NCBI RefSeq assembly: GCF_001612635.1
Contig: NZ_BDAV01000006.1
Span: 186,001 to 250,000 of the forward strand
DNA from: Nocardia africana NBRC 100379
GTDB lineage: Bacteria; Actinomycetota; Actinomycetes; Mycobacteriales; Mycobacteriaceae
DNA: 64,000 nt
Reading direction: 5' to 3'
The notes under the pieces were generated by a model. It did not search any database. It was not told the origin of the DNA and saw only the letters and a list, made by a program, of their open reading frames with translations. Made by a program: the position numbers and the translations under genes. This document shows, piece by piece, positions 33,019 to 41,157 of the stretch (position 1 is its first letter; the number at the start of each line of letters is the position of its first letter).

Positions 33019-34005
33019 TCAGCTCCCGAGCGGCAACTGATTGCGGAAGGCCCGGGTCGCCTGGATCGCCGTCGCGGCCGCCTCCGGGTTGTCCGGCAGT
33101 TCCGCGCAGAACGCGTCGATCGCGGCGTCGGCCAGCGGCACCCAGCGGTCCAGCCACTTCTTGACCACCGGTACGTTGTCCGGATTCTCGGCCATCGTGC
33201 GCACCAGCTCGACCGCCCACCGGCGCGAGCGCTCACTGTCGCGCAGCGCCGCCTCGGCCATCAACGCGAACAGCGTGTCGCCGTGACGCCGTGCGCTGAT
33301 CCCCTGCTGACGGTAGAACGCCTCGTCGATCGCCGGTTTGGCCACCAGGTTCAGCGCGACGAACGATTCGGCCCAATCACGCGTGGCGAGAACACATTCC
33401 ATGAGTTCGCGGAAGCGCTGCCAGGCCGGCAACTCCTCCCACAGCGCGCGCTCGGCCGAACCCAGACCGTAGGACGGATGTGATTGCGCCAGCTCGGCGG
33501 TGCGGTACGCCGTATGCGACAGCCACCGCAACTGATCGGCCGCCTGGAAGGCCGCGCAGTTGCTGATGGTGCTCGCCGGAGCCATGTGCACCAGATAGGC
33601 GCTGGCCATCTGCACGGTGTGCAACAGGTACCGTCCCGGTGCATACAACCGGCCCAGGCTGGTGACCCACTCCGAGTCCAGGCTCTTGTCGTGCTCTTCC
33701 TCGTTGTGCTGGCTCAGCAGGCCTTCGACGTAGTTCTCCTGGCCGTCCTGCAGGATGTTGTAGGAGCGATAGACCAGTTCGTCGGGATCGCGGAAAGAGT
33801 CCCAGTCGTCGTGGCGGACCGGGCTTCCGTTGCGGTAGCGCCGATACCAGTCGGCCATGTAGCCCTCGTGAGCGACATCCCACGGCTGTTCGGAGTCGCG
33901 CAGATGCCAGTGCAGATTCGTCGAGACGATCTCGTACTCACTCGGACGCCGCCGGCGCGCGGCCAGATGGCTCCAGGTCTTCAGCGGGCGAAGTGAGGCG
34001 GTCAT
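33019..34005 (-). CDS. Diiron monooxygenase hydroxylase, beta subunit
   Basis: 328 residues. MTASLRPLKTWSHLAARRRRPSEYEIVSTNL is the typical TmoE-like start. WRRYRNGSP-like and YNILQDGQENYVEGLLSQHNE motifs follow, then ISNCAAFQAADQLRWLSH. It has a ferritin-like fold without metal ligands and holds the alpha subunit in the (alpha-beta-gamma)2 hydroxylase. The ATG overlaps the effector stop (ATGA). Confidence 0.93.
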   Translation of the reverse strand: MTASLRPLKTWSHLAARRRRPSEYEIVSTNLHWHLRDSEQPWDVAHEGYMADWYRRYRNGSPVRHDDWDSFRDPDELVYRSYNILQDGQENYVEGLLSQHNEEEHDKSLDSEWVTSLGRLYAPGRYLLHTVQMASAYLVHMAPASTISNCAAFQAADQLRWLSHTAYRTAELAQSHPSYGLGSAERALWEELPAWQRFRELMECVLATRDWAESFVALNLVAKPAIDEAFYRQQGISARRHGDTLFALMAEAALRDSERSRRWAVELVRTMAENPDNVPVVKKWLDRWVPLADAAIDAFCAELPDNPEAAATAIQATRAFRNQLPLGS

Positions 34006-34340
34006 GCGGATTCCTTTGTGCTGGTGGCGAAGTTGGCGAGATAGAAGCGGACCGTCTCGGTGCCGGTCTCGATACGTCCGACGAACGACGGCATGCTCAC
34101 TTCGAGTTCGTGCATCTGGAACGGGCGGCCGAGCTGTTCTTCGATCGTCGCCCGGTGCAGGACGCATTCACCGCCGTCGACCTCGACGCGCACATACGAA
34201 CCCCGGTTGCGGATGTCCACACGTTTGCCCGCGTTGTCGATGCGCGCGGCTTCGCCCACGGCCTCGGCGATCTCACCGGCCTGGACCACGGGGCCGACCG
34301 GATCGGCGATCGGCGTCGTCGTACTGGTTTCGTCGCTCAT
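34002..34340 (-). CDS. Monooxygenase effector (coupling) protein
   Basis: 112 residues, MmoB/DmpM/TmoD family: GPVVQAGEIAEAVGEAARIDN, then VRVEVDGGECVLHRATIEEQLGRPF. These cofactor-free proteins bind the hydroxylase and gate oxygen activation. Starts immediately after the gamma-subunit stop with no gap and overlaps the beta-subunit start. Confidence 0.92.
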   Translation of the reverse strand: MSDETSTTTPIADPVGPVVQAGEIAEAVGEAARIDNAGKRVDIRNRGSYVRVEVDGGECVLHRATIEEQLGRPFQMHELEVSMPSFVGRIETGTETVRFYLANFATSTKESA

Positions 34341-34601
34341 CTAAACCTCGCTGAAGTAGAACTCGATGGTGTCGGTCGGCTCGAGCCCGGTATCGGCGAG
34401 CTTCATCTCCCGCGGGAAGGGCGCGTCAGCGCCTTCGGCACGGGCGCGGATGATCTTCCCGGGCTGGTCGGGCACGTGGATGCCGACGGAATGCTCGGCG
34501 GCCGCGGCGGCGACCTCGTCGATGGTGTTGTCGGTGTCGACGGCGACCAGCTTCAGAACGAAGTCACCGTCGAACTTCGAGGAAATCGGGAACAGGGACA
34601 T
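34341..34601 (-). CDS. Diiron monooxygenase hydroxylase, gamma subunit
   Basis: 86 residues, the TmoB-like ubiquitin-fold subunit: MSLFPISSKFDGDFVLKLVAVD at the start and DTGLEPTDTIEFYFSEV at the end. It completes the hydroxylase core. Position after alpha is the same as in toluene, isoprene and alkene monooxygenase operons. 61 bases separate it from alpha. Confidence 0.92.
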   Translation of the reverse strand: MSLFPISSKFDGDFVLKLVAVDTDNTIDEVAAAAAEHSVGIHVPDQPGKIIRARAEGADAPFPREMKLADTGLEPTDTIEFYFSEV

Positions 34602-34662
34602 GGCAAGGGCTCCTTGAACTTTCGAGAGGACGCTTGTCGAGAGGGCAGGACCGTGCGGCCGC

Positions 34663-36159
34663 TCAGCCGGCCTGGACCAGGCTGTCGCGGTAGCGGTCCA
34701 CCCACGCGTAGTTGTGGGCGTCCTCGCCGCCCTCGCTGACCACCCCGAGGCCCATGTATTCGAGAACGCCGTCGAGATTCGCGGGCTGGATCTCCCCGCC
34801 CAGGAAGCGGTCGATCAGGCTGCGGTGGTGCTTGTAGCGCTCGGGGTCCTGCTGGAAGATCCACTTGTCCACCTCGGAGGCGAAGTGGTACTTGCGTCCT
34901 TCGTGCACGAGCGTGGTGTCGTGCAGGCTCCTGCCCGGCGTGCCCACGATCGGCAGCTGGGAGACGTTGCAGGTGATCGGCAACGTGCCCGGGATCGTCT
35001 TCTCGTTGCGGCCGTGGGCGAAGTTGTCGATCATGACGTCCCACACCTTGCCGAAGGTGTCGTTCCAGCCGGGATACTTCTCCTCCAGCCAGTCCCGCTC
35101 CTCGGGGCTGACGCCGGCGGCGGGGTGCCACCACAGGGTCGGGCGCCAGGAGTAGGTGCCCAGATGCTGGCCGTGGTGGTGTTCGTCGAGGTCACGCATG
35201 AAGATGTCCCAGTACCAGGGCTTGCGCAGACCGAGGTCCTCGATCGACTTGATGAACTGGGTGACGATCCACTCCTGCATGAACTCCTTGAACGAGCTCT
35301 CCCGGACATCCAGCGGAACGTAGTAGTCCATGGGGATGCCGGACAGGATCGTGAACAGGCGATACGAACGCCAGAACGACACGTCGATGTGGTTCTGCGC
35401 CTTCTCCACCTGGCCGTGCTCGATCAGCATCTGCAGCAGCGGCGTACCGAGCTGCGCGTGACGCGCCTCGTCGGACTGGATGCTCTGGATCAGCTTCGAG
35501 AAGGTGAAGTCACCCGCGTTGGCCGCATCACCGGACAAGCCGATGAACTGCAGGTTGGTGAAACCGGTCTCGAATGCGAAGTTGGCGTAGATCGAGGTGG
35601 CGACCGCGTCGCGGGTCATCATGATGTCGTCGAAGTAGTGGCGGGCCCCCAGCGCGACCCAGTTGTTGGTCCACATGGTCCGATGCGACCAGTCGAACTG
35701 GCGGTCCTTGCTGATGTATTCGTGCGGGAAGTACAGCTGGATCTGGCCGTGCCGCATCTCGTCGAGCATCCCGAAGGTGGCCATATTGCGCATGCCCGGC
35801 GCCTTCGACCATCGCACGAAACGCGATTCCTGCAGCGCCGCACCGTATTCCACGAGCGCCACCGCGGCGTAGTGCTCCTTGAGAATGGAGATCCAGCCGG
35901 CGTCGGCCTTGTTGTACAGATCGTTGCGTTCGAGGGCGGCCTTCACCGAGTACGCGCCGGCGTCCTTCTGCCGCTGCACATCGACATACTCGCGATAGCT
36001 GACCTTGTACGGTTCGTCGTAGGTCGACCACGCCTCGTCGGGAATGCCCTCGCCACCACTCATTTCGGGCGGGAACAGATCATCGGCCGAAATGTAGGTG
36101 GGTGTCCATTCGGTCGTGCGCGCAAGATCGTACCAGGCGCTTCGGTCGAGCAGTGCCAT
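34663..36159 (-). CDS. Diiron monooxygenase hydroxylase, alpha (catalytic) subunit
   Basis: 498 residues. The six diiron ligands fall at E104, E134 and H137 (DEMRHG), E197, E231 and H234 (SDEARHAQ), exactly the toluene 4-monooxygenase numbering; the threonine at 201 and Q141 are also kept. Residues at pocket positions 100, 103, 107 and 180 are V, V, A and M, unlike the I/G/A/I I recall for T4MO, so the substrate probably differs. It hydroxylates or epoxidises a small hydrocarbon or aromatic with O2. First oxygenase gene, 50 bases after the decarboxylase-like gene. Substrate not determinable from sequence. Confidence 0.95.
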   Translation of the reverse strand: MALLDRSAWYDLARTTEWTPTYISADDLFPPEMSGGEGIPDEAWSTYDEPYKVSYREYVDVQRQKDAGAYSVKAALERNDLYNKADAGWISILKEHYAAVALVEYGAALQESRFVRWSKAPGMRNMATFGMLDEMRHGQIQLYFPHEYISKDRQFDWSHRTMWTNNWVALGARHYFDDIMMTRDAVATSIYANFAFETGFTNLQFIGLSGDAANAGDFTFSKLIQSIQSDEARHAQLGTPLLQMLIEHGQVEKAQNHIDVSFWRSYRLFTILSGIPMDYYVPLDVRESSFKEFMQEWIVTQFIKSIEDLGLRKPWYWDIFMRDLDEHHHGQHLGTYSWRPTLWWHPAAGVSPEERDWLEEKYPGWNDTFGKVWDVMIDNFAHGRNEKTIPGTLPITCNVSQLPIVGTPGRSLHDTTLVHEGRKYHFASEVDKWIFQQDPERYKHHRSLIDRFLGGEIQPANLDGVLEYMGLGVVSEGGEDAHNYAWVDRYRDSLVQAG

Positions 36160-36209
36160 GTCGAACTTCTCCTCGTCGAGTTTTTCGGTGTTGCGATGTG
36201 ACGGTCTGT

Positions 36210-36941
36210 TCAGCTGCCGTGCTTGCTGCCCAGCGGGCCTTCGCCGCCCGGATAGCAGAAGGTGATGTCCGGCGAGTAGAAGCCGAAGGTCACCGTCAGC
36301 GGGTCGGCGGGCCGCAGCGCGAAGGTGTCGTGATCGGGATCGAGGAATTCCAGCGATTCGACCGCGAAGCCGCCGGCCATCTCGGCGACGAACGGGTAGC
36401 GGCCGCTGACGAATCCCTCCTCGCCGCGCGTGATGTAGCGCAGCTGGCCCGCCGATCGAGTGGTCGGTGAATCGCTGATCCGCGCTGTGGTCCTGATGGT
36501 CGGCATGCCACCGAGATACGTTGTCGCGACGACCTTTTCGGGTTCGATCTCCAACTCGGTACGGCCGGGGCCGGTCGGGACACCGCGCTCGGCCGCATAG
36601 CGATTCATCGCCTCGGAACTGTTGAAGTAGTGCGTCCACCACCGAGCCGGCACTCCCGCCTCGGTATCGAGACCCGCCAGATCGGCGCCCAGATAGGTCA
36701 GTGAATACGCGCCGAACGCATCGGCTTCGGCGGCGCCGTTGGACGTCTGCATCGGGTCGGTGACGATGTACTGATTCATGTAGCAGGCGCCGTCCGCACG
36801 CGGGGTCAAACCCTCGGGCACCAATGCCGCTACGGCGTGCGGATCCTCCGGGATCCACACCAGGTACAGCATCTGGCAATTCGCGATGAGCTGTGGCGCG
36901 TGCAGCGCACTCCCCGTATCGCGGGTCGAGCTACCTGTCAT
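36210..36941 (-). CDS. Acetoacetate-decarboxylase-like protein
   Basis: 243 residues, ADC superfamily: LYLVWIPEDPHAVAALVPEGLTPR at the N-terminus, ELEIEPEKVVATTYLGGMP in the middle (EKV lysine near the expected Schiff-base position) and FYSPDITFCYPGG at the end. Family members decarboxylate beta-keto acids or catalyse related aldol/dehydration steps via lysine; many are uncharacterised. AGGAAAG precedes the ATG at 36941. It heads the twelve-gene run and so should be made together with the monooxygenase, which is unusual for this oxygenase type. Confidence 0.8.
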   Translation of the reverse strand: MTGSSTRDTGSALHAPQLIANCQMLYLVWIPEDPHAVAALVPEGLTPRADGACYMNQYIVTDPMQTSNGAAEADAFGAYSLTYLGADLAGLDTEAGVPARWWTHYFNSSEAMNRYAAERGVPTGPGRTELEIEPEKVVATTYLGGMPTIRTTARISDSPTTRSAGQLRYITRGEEGFVSGRYPFVAEMAGGFAVESLEFLDPDHDTFALRPADPLTVTFGFYSPDITFCYPGGEGPLGSKHGS

Positions 36942-36983
36942 GAACTTTCCTGCCTGTGGAGCGGATCACTGTGGAGGAAAGAA

Positions 36984-36999
36984 TGTGGCAGTGACCACA
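36984..36999. promoter_or_regulatory. Weak dyad in the divergent promoter of the monooxygenase operon
   Basis: TGTGG and CCACA flank 6 bases in the 178-base gap between the decarboxylase-like gene and PucR 2. A possible activator site; short arms make it uncertain. Confidence 0.25.
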
Positions 37000-37119
37000 G
37001 CCGGGGATCTGCGCAACCTGGACAACTTCGCCGGACGACTTGGACGATCGGGCGAATCCGCAGGTAAGAGCCACTAGACGACCGACCGGTTGTGTCCGTT
37101 CGTCCGATCTCGACGTACT

Positions 37120-38322
37120 GTGGCCGACGTGTCGCCCGCTGAAATTCCCGAACCCGTGCCCGACTCCGCGGAGTTGGCGAGGGCGTGCGGCAGCGATATC
37201 GCCGAGCTCACCGCCCGGCTCATGGCGGCGGTGTTCACCGACAATCCGGAGTGGACGGACTATTCGGCGGTGAGCCGGGAGGATCTGCGGGACGGATGCC
37301 GGCGGTTCCTGACCCGGGTGCTGGAACTGCTCGCGGCGAAAGGAGCCGGCGCCGAAAGCGACGATGTGGCCGCCGCGATCGGGCGGCAACGCGCCGCGCA
37401 GGGCGTTCCGCTCGAGGCCATGCAGCGCACCTTCCGCCTCGGCGGGCGCATCGTGTGGGAAGCCCTGATGGATCGTGCCGGAGACATGTCACCTGCCGAT
37501 TTCCGCGAAATCGGGACCGCCATGTGGGCGGTGGTCGACGGGATGTCCTCGGCGCTGGTGACCTCCTATCGCGGCGCCGAACTCGATCGCGTTCGACGCG
37601 ACGAGCGCCGCCGCCACGCCCTGATCGAAGATGTCCTCTCCGGCCGTGGCCGCGATGCCGTCTTCGCCGCGCATGCGGCGCGGGAACTCGCCATCCCCGC
37701 CGGCGGCGACTACCTGGTGGTCGTCGCTCGCGGTGAACCGCAGCCGCTACGACTGGGGACCGAAAGCGCGTTGGCGGCCATGGGAATTCGCTCGGTCCGC
37801 CACGATCGGGGCGATCACACGGTCGGCATCGTCGCGCTCGAACAGCACTCCCCGCAGCAGGTGGCGGAGGTGCTGGAACCACTGGTTCTCGGACACGCCG
37901 GGCTTTCTCCGGCGGTGGAGGGGTTGGCCGAGATCGACGTCGCCCACGCACTCGCCATCCTCGCACTGGATACCGCTGGTCGCGACGCGACCCTCACCCG
38001 GCTCGACGACAACTACCCCGAAGCCCTGCTGGTGCGCGCGCCCGATCTGGCGCAGCGATTGGTACAGCGATCACTGGGCCCGATTCTGGCGCTGCCCGCG
38101 AAGGAGCGCGACATCCTGCTGCACACGCTGACGGTCTGGCTGGCCGAGAACTGCTCGGCCGCCCATGCCGCACCGTTGTTGCACTGCCACCGCAACACCG
38201 TCATCAACCGGCTCCAGCGTGCCGCGACGCTGCTCGGGCGGCCGTTGGAGGGCCCGCGCCACCAACTCGAACTCTCCCTCGCGCTGACGGCCCGCGAACT
38301 GCTCGATCACCCCGCCGGCTGA
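37120..38322 (+). CDS. PucR-type transcriptional regulator 2
   Basis: 400 residues from a GTG at 37120 (another GTG lies at 37129). The C-terminal HTH_30 reads HTLTVWLAENCSAAHAAPLLHCHRNTVINRLQRAATLLGR; the long N-terminus (RDGCRRFLTRVLELLAAKG and following helices) resembles RsbRD-like sensor regions found in such regulators. Divergent from the monooxygenase operon and upstream of the lpd-pdh genes, so it can act on either. Together with PucR 1 the island has two regulators of this class. Confidence 0.88.
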   Translation: MADVSPAEIPEPVPDSAELARACGSDIAELTARLMAAVFTDNPEWTDYSAVSREDLRDGCRRFLTRVLELLAAKGAGAESDDVAAAIGRQRAAQGVPLEAMQRTFRLGGRIVWEALMDRAGDMSPADFREIGTAMWAVVDGMSSALVTSYRGAELDRVRRDERRRHALIEDVLSGRGRDAVFAAHAARELAIPAGGDYLVVVARGEPQPLRLGTESALAAMGIRSVRHDRGDHTVGIVALEQHSPQQVAEVLEPLVLGHAGLSPAVEGLAEIDVAHALAILALDTAGRDATLTRLDDNYPEALLVRAPDLAQRLVQRSLGPILALPAKERDILLHTLTVWLAENCSAAHAAPLLHCHRNTVINRLQRAATLLGRPLEGPRHQLELSLALTARELLDHPAG

Positions 38323-38347
38323 GCCGTCGGCGCGGAACAGCCCGGAC

Positions 38348-38374
38348 CGGAATTGGGCGCAGCGCCCAATTCCG
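38348..38374. repeat. 27-bp near-perfect palindrome before the dehydrogenase operon
   Basis: CGGAATTGGGCGC (38348-38360) and GCGCCCAATTCCG (38362-38374) are perfect complements around one base. It lies 26 bases after the PucR 2 stop and 122 before the E3 start. It may be a terminator hairpin or the PucR 2 operator. Confidence 0.55.
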
Positions 38375-38496
38375 AACCGCAATTGCTGGGCTTGCCGGGA
38401 ATTGTCCGGCGTCCGCGCACGGATAAGACTCCACACCTGATGACCCACACCGCAACCGGATTCGGGTCACACAATCCAGGACGAGGAGCACCACAA

Positions 38497-39951
38497 GTGC
38501 CGGAATTCGATCTCTTGATCATCGGCGGCGGGCCGGGCGGATATGTCGCGGCGATCCGCGCGGCCCAGCGGGGCCTGCACGTCGCCGTGGTGGAAAAGGA
38601 ACGCCCCGGCGGGGTGTGCCTGAACTGGGGATGCATTCCCACCAAGGCCATGCTGCGCTCGGCCGAGGTATTCGAAACGCTCAGCGCCGCATCGCAATTC
38701 GGGGTCTACGCCGACAACGTTCGCTTCGACTTCGCCGCCGTCCGCCGACGCAAGGACGGCATCGTCGCGGAGCTGACCGGCGGCGTGGCGGGGCTACTGA
38801 AGGCCAACGGCGTCACCGTGATCGAGGGCCATGCCCGCTTCACCGGACCGACCACCGTGGAGATATTCGACCCCGGTCCCTCGCCGGTCTTCACCGACGG
38901 GCCGCGCTACGGCGCCGCCCCGGCCGGCGCGTCGACCCGGACGGTGACGGCCACCGACGTGATCGTCGCGACCGGGTCCGTGCCCGCGCTGCTGCCCGTT
39001 CCGGGCGCCGACCTGCCGGGCGTGATCACCTCCGACGGCGCGTTCGGAGTCACGGAGGTGCCCGCGCGACTGGTCGTCATCGGCGGCAGCGCGGTCGGCG
39101 CCGAATGGGCCGGCCTGTTCGCGACCTTCGGCGCCGACGTGACCGTCGTCGAGATGCAGGATCGGCTGGTCCCGTTGGAGGACAAGGAGATCGGTGCCGC
39201 GCTGGGCCGCTCGTTCACCCAGCGCGGCATCAGCGTCCTCACCGGCTGCACCGTCACCGGCATCGAGCAGAGCGGCGATGCGCTGACGGTCGAGGTCGAC
39301 GGTGCGACGACACGGACAATCCAGGCCGACGTCGTGCTCGTCGGTGTGGGCCGCCGTCCCAACACCGCCGATCTCGACCTGAAATACGCCGGAATCGACA
39401 CCGACGCCCGGGGTTTCATTCTCGTCGACGAGCGGCTGCGGACCACGGCCGAACACGTCTACGCCATCGGCGATGTCACCGGCAAGGCGCTGCTGGCCCA
39501 CGTCGCCTCCCACCAGGGCATCACCGCCGCCGACGTCATCGCCGGTCACGACGCCGGCATCGACTACACCGCCATCCCCGCGGCGACGTTCACCCACCCG
39601 GAGATCGCGAGCGTCGGCCTCACCGAGGACGCGGCCCGCGCCGGCGGCCACGAGGTGATCACCGCCAAATTCCCGTTCGCCGCACTCGGGCGAGCCAAGG
39701 CACTCGGCGACACCGAAGGCTTCTGCAAAATCGTGGCCGGCGCACGCCATCGGGAAGTACTCGGCGTGCACATCATCGGCCCCTCGGCGAGCGACCTGAT
39801 CGCCGAAGGCGCACTGGCGATCTCGCTCGAAGCGACACTCGATGAACTCGCCGACACCATCCACGCCCACCCCACCCTCGGCGAGATCGGTATGGAAGCA
39901 GCCCTGACCGGGCTCGGCCTGCCGATCCACACCGCGCCGCGTTCACGTTGA
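38497..39951 (+). CDS. lpdA: Dihydrolipoyl dehydrogenase (E3)
   Basis: 484 residues from a GTG at 38497 with GAGGAG upstream. FAD motif DLLIIGGGPGGYVAAIRAAQ, redox disulphide GGVCLNWGCIPTKAML, second nucleotide fold VVIGGSAVGAEWAGLFATFG, and the C-terminal His-Glu pair region HAHPTLGEIGMEAAL. It re-oxidises dihydrolipoyl groups of E2 with NAD+. First gene of a four-gene 2-oxoacid/acetoin dehydrogenase operon (lpd-E1alpha-E1beta-E2). Confidence 0.94.
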   Translation: MPEFDLLIIGGGPGGYVAAIRAAQRGLHVAVVEKERPGGVCLNWGCIPTKAMLRSAEVFETLSAASQFGVYADNVRFDFAAVRRRKDGIVAELTGGVAGLLKANGVTVIEGHARFTGPTTVEIFDPGPSPVFTDGPRYGAAPAGASTRTVTATDVIVATGSVPALLPVPGADLPGVITSDGAFGVTEVPARLVVIGGSAVGAEWAGLFATFGADVTVVEMQDRLVPLEDKEIGAALGRSFTQRGISVLTGCTVTGIEQSGDALTVEVDGATTRTIQADVVLVGVGRRPNTADLDLKYAGIDTDARGFILVDERLRTTAEHVYAIGDVTGKALLAHVASHQGITAADVIAGHDAGIDYTAIPAATFTHPEIASVGLTEDAARAGGHEVITAKFPFAALGRAKALGDTEGFCKIVAGARHREVLGVHIIGPSASDLIAEGALAISLEATLDELADTIHAHPTLGEIGMEAALTGLGLPIHTAPRSR

Positions 39952-39962
39952 GGAGCACCACC

Positions 39963-41147
39963 GTGACTACCACAACCCCGCAGCAGGCCACGCGCACGTC
40001 GACCCGGCGCGCACCGAAACGACGGCCCCCGGCCGCCGAATCGACCGCATCGGAGCAAGCCCGCACCGCAGCGACCGACTCTGCGCCGGCCGACCGAACG
40101 GCCACGCCGACAGCATCGTTCGAGTCCCGCGTGGCGGCCGAACACCCCGACACACTGCGAAAGCTGTACCGCGACATGCTGTTCGTGCGCCGGTTCGAGG
40201 AACGCACCGCGCAGAGTTACCAGCAGGCCAAGATCGGCGGCTACTGCCACCTCAACCTCGGCGAGGAGGCCACCGTGGTGGGCCTGGGCGCGGCGATGCG
40301 GCCCACCGACTATCTGTTCACCAACTACCGCGAACACGGTTACGCCCTCGCCAAGGGCATCGAGCCCGGCCGGGTCATGGCCGAGCTGTACGGCCGCTCC
40401 ACCGGCACCTCCAAAGGGTGGGGCGGATCGATGCACATGTACGACACCGAGACTCGGCTGCTCGGCGGCTACGCCATCGTCGGCGGCCAGGTACCGCTGG
40501 CGGTCGGCGCGGCGCTGGCGATCGACTACCGCGGCGGCGACGACGTCGTGGTCTGCCAAATGGGTGAGGGCACAACCAATATCGGCGCCTTCCACGAATC
40601 GCTGAACCTGGCCGCACTGTGGAAGCTGCCGATCGTCTTCCTGGTGGTCAACAACCAGACCGGTATGGGCACCACCGTCGAGAAGTCCTCCGCCGAACCC
40701 GATCTGTGGAAGCGCGCCGCCGCCTACCGCATGCGCGGTGAACGCGTCGACGGCACCGACGTCCTCGCCGTCCGCGATATCGCCGGCGAGTTGATCGAGG
40801 CCGCGCGGCGCGACGGCCAGCCGGCCCTGCTGGAGGCGGTCAGCCACCGCCTCAAGGGCCATTCGGTGGTCGATCCCGCGAAGTATCGCAGTGAGCAGGC
40901 GGTGTCGGCAGCGCGCTCGCACGACCCGGTCGAGCGCTGGAAGGCGGCATTGCTGAGTATTGGTGTCCTGGACGATGATTCGGCCGGCGCCATCGCTTCA
41001 TCGGTCGACGCCGGGGTCGCCGCCGCCGTCGAGTTCGCCGACGCCAGCCCGCACCCGGAGCCGTCGAGCCTGTTCGACTACACCTACGCCACCCCGGTGC
41101 CCGGCGATTCCCGCCGCCTGCCCGCCGACCCGCTCTTCACCGCCTGA
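39963..41147 (+). CDS. pdhA: Thiamine-dependent dehydrogenase E1, alpha subunit
   Basis: 394 residues. After a 50-residue low-complexity Thr/Ala/Arg-rich N-terminus comes the E1 alpha core: LFVRRFEERTAQSYQQAKIGG, GGSMHMYDTETRLLGGYAIVGGQ, then the thiamine-diphosphate motif in VVCQMGEGTTNIGAFHESLN, where GEG replaces the canonical GDG. The closest families are pyruvate and acetoin dehydrogenase E1 alpha. It could decarboxylate pyruvate, or cleave acetoin, to feed acetyl-CoA. The window also encodes AceE, so this is a second system. Confidence 0.9.
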   Translation: MTTTTPQQATRTSTRRAPKRRPPAAESTASEQARTAATDSAPADRTATPTASFESRVAAEHPDTLRKLYRDMLFVRRFEERTAQSYQQAKIGGYCHLNLGEEATVVGLGAAMRPTDYLFTNYREHGYALAKGIEPGRVMAELYGRSTGTSKGWGGSMHMYDTETRLLGGYAIVGGQVPLAVGAALAIDYRGGDDVVVCQMGEGTTNIGAFHESLNLAALWKLPIVFLVVNNQTGMGTTVEKSSAEPDLWKRAAAYRMRGERVDGTDVLAVRDIAGELIEAARRDGQPALLEAVSHRLKGHSVVDPAKYRSEQAVSAARSHDPVERWKAALLSIGVLDDDSAGAIASSVDAGVAAAVEFADASPHPEPSSLFDYTYATPVPGDSRRLPADPLFTA

Positions 41148-41157
41148 GGACCATCCC

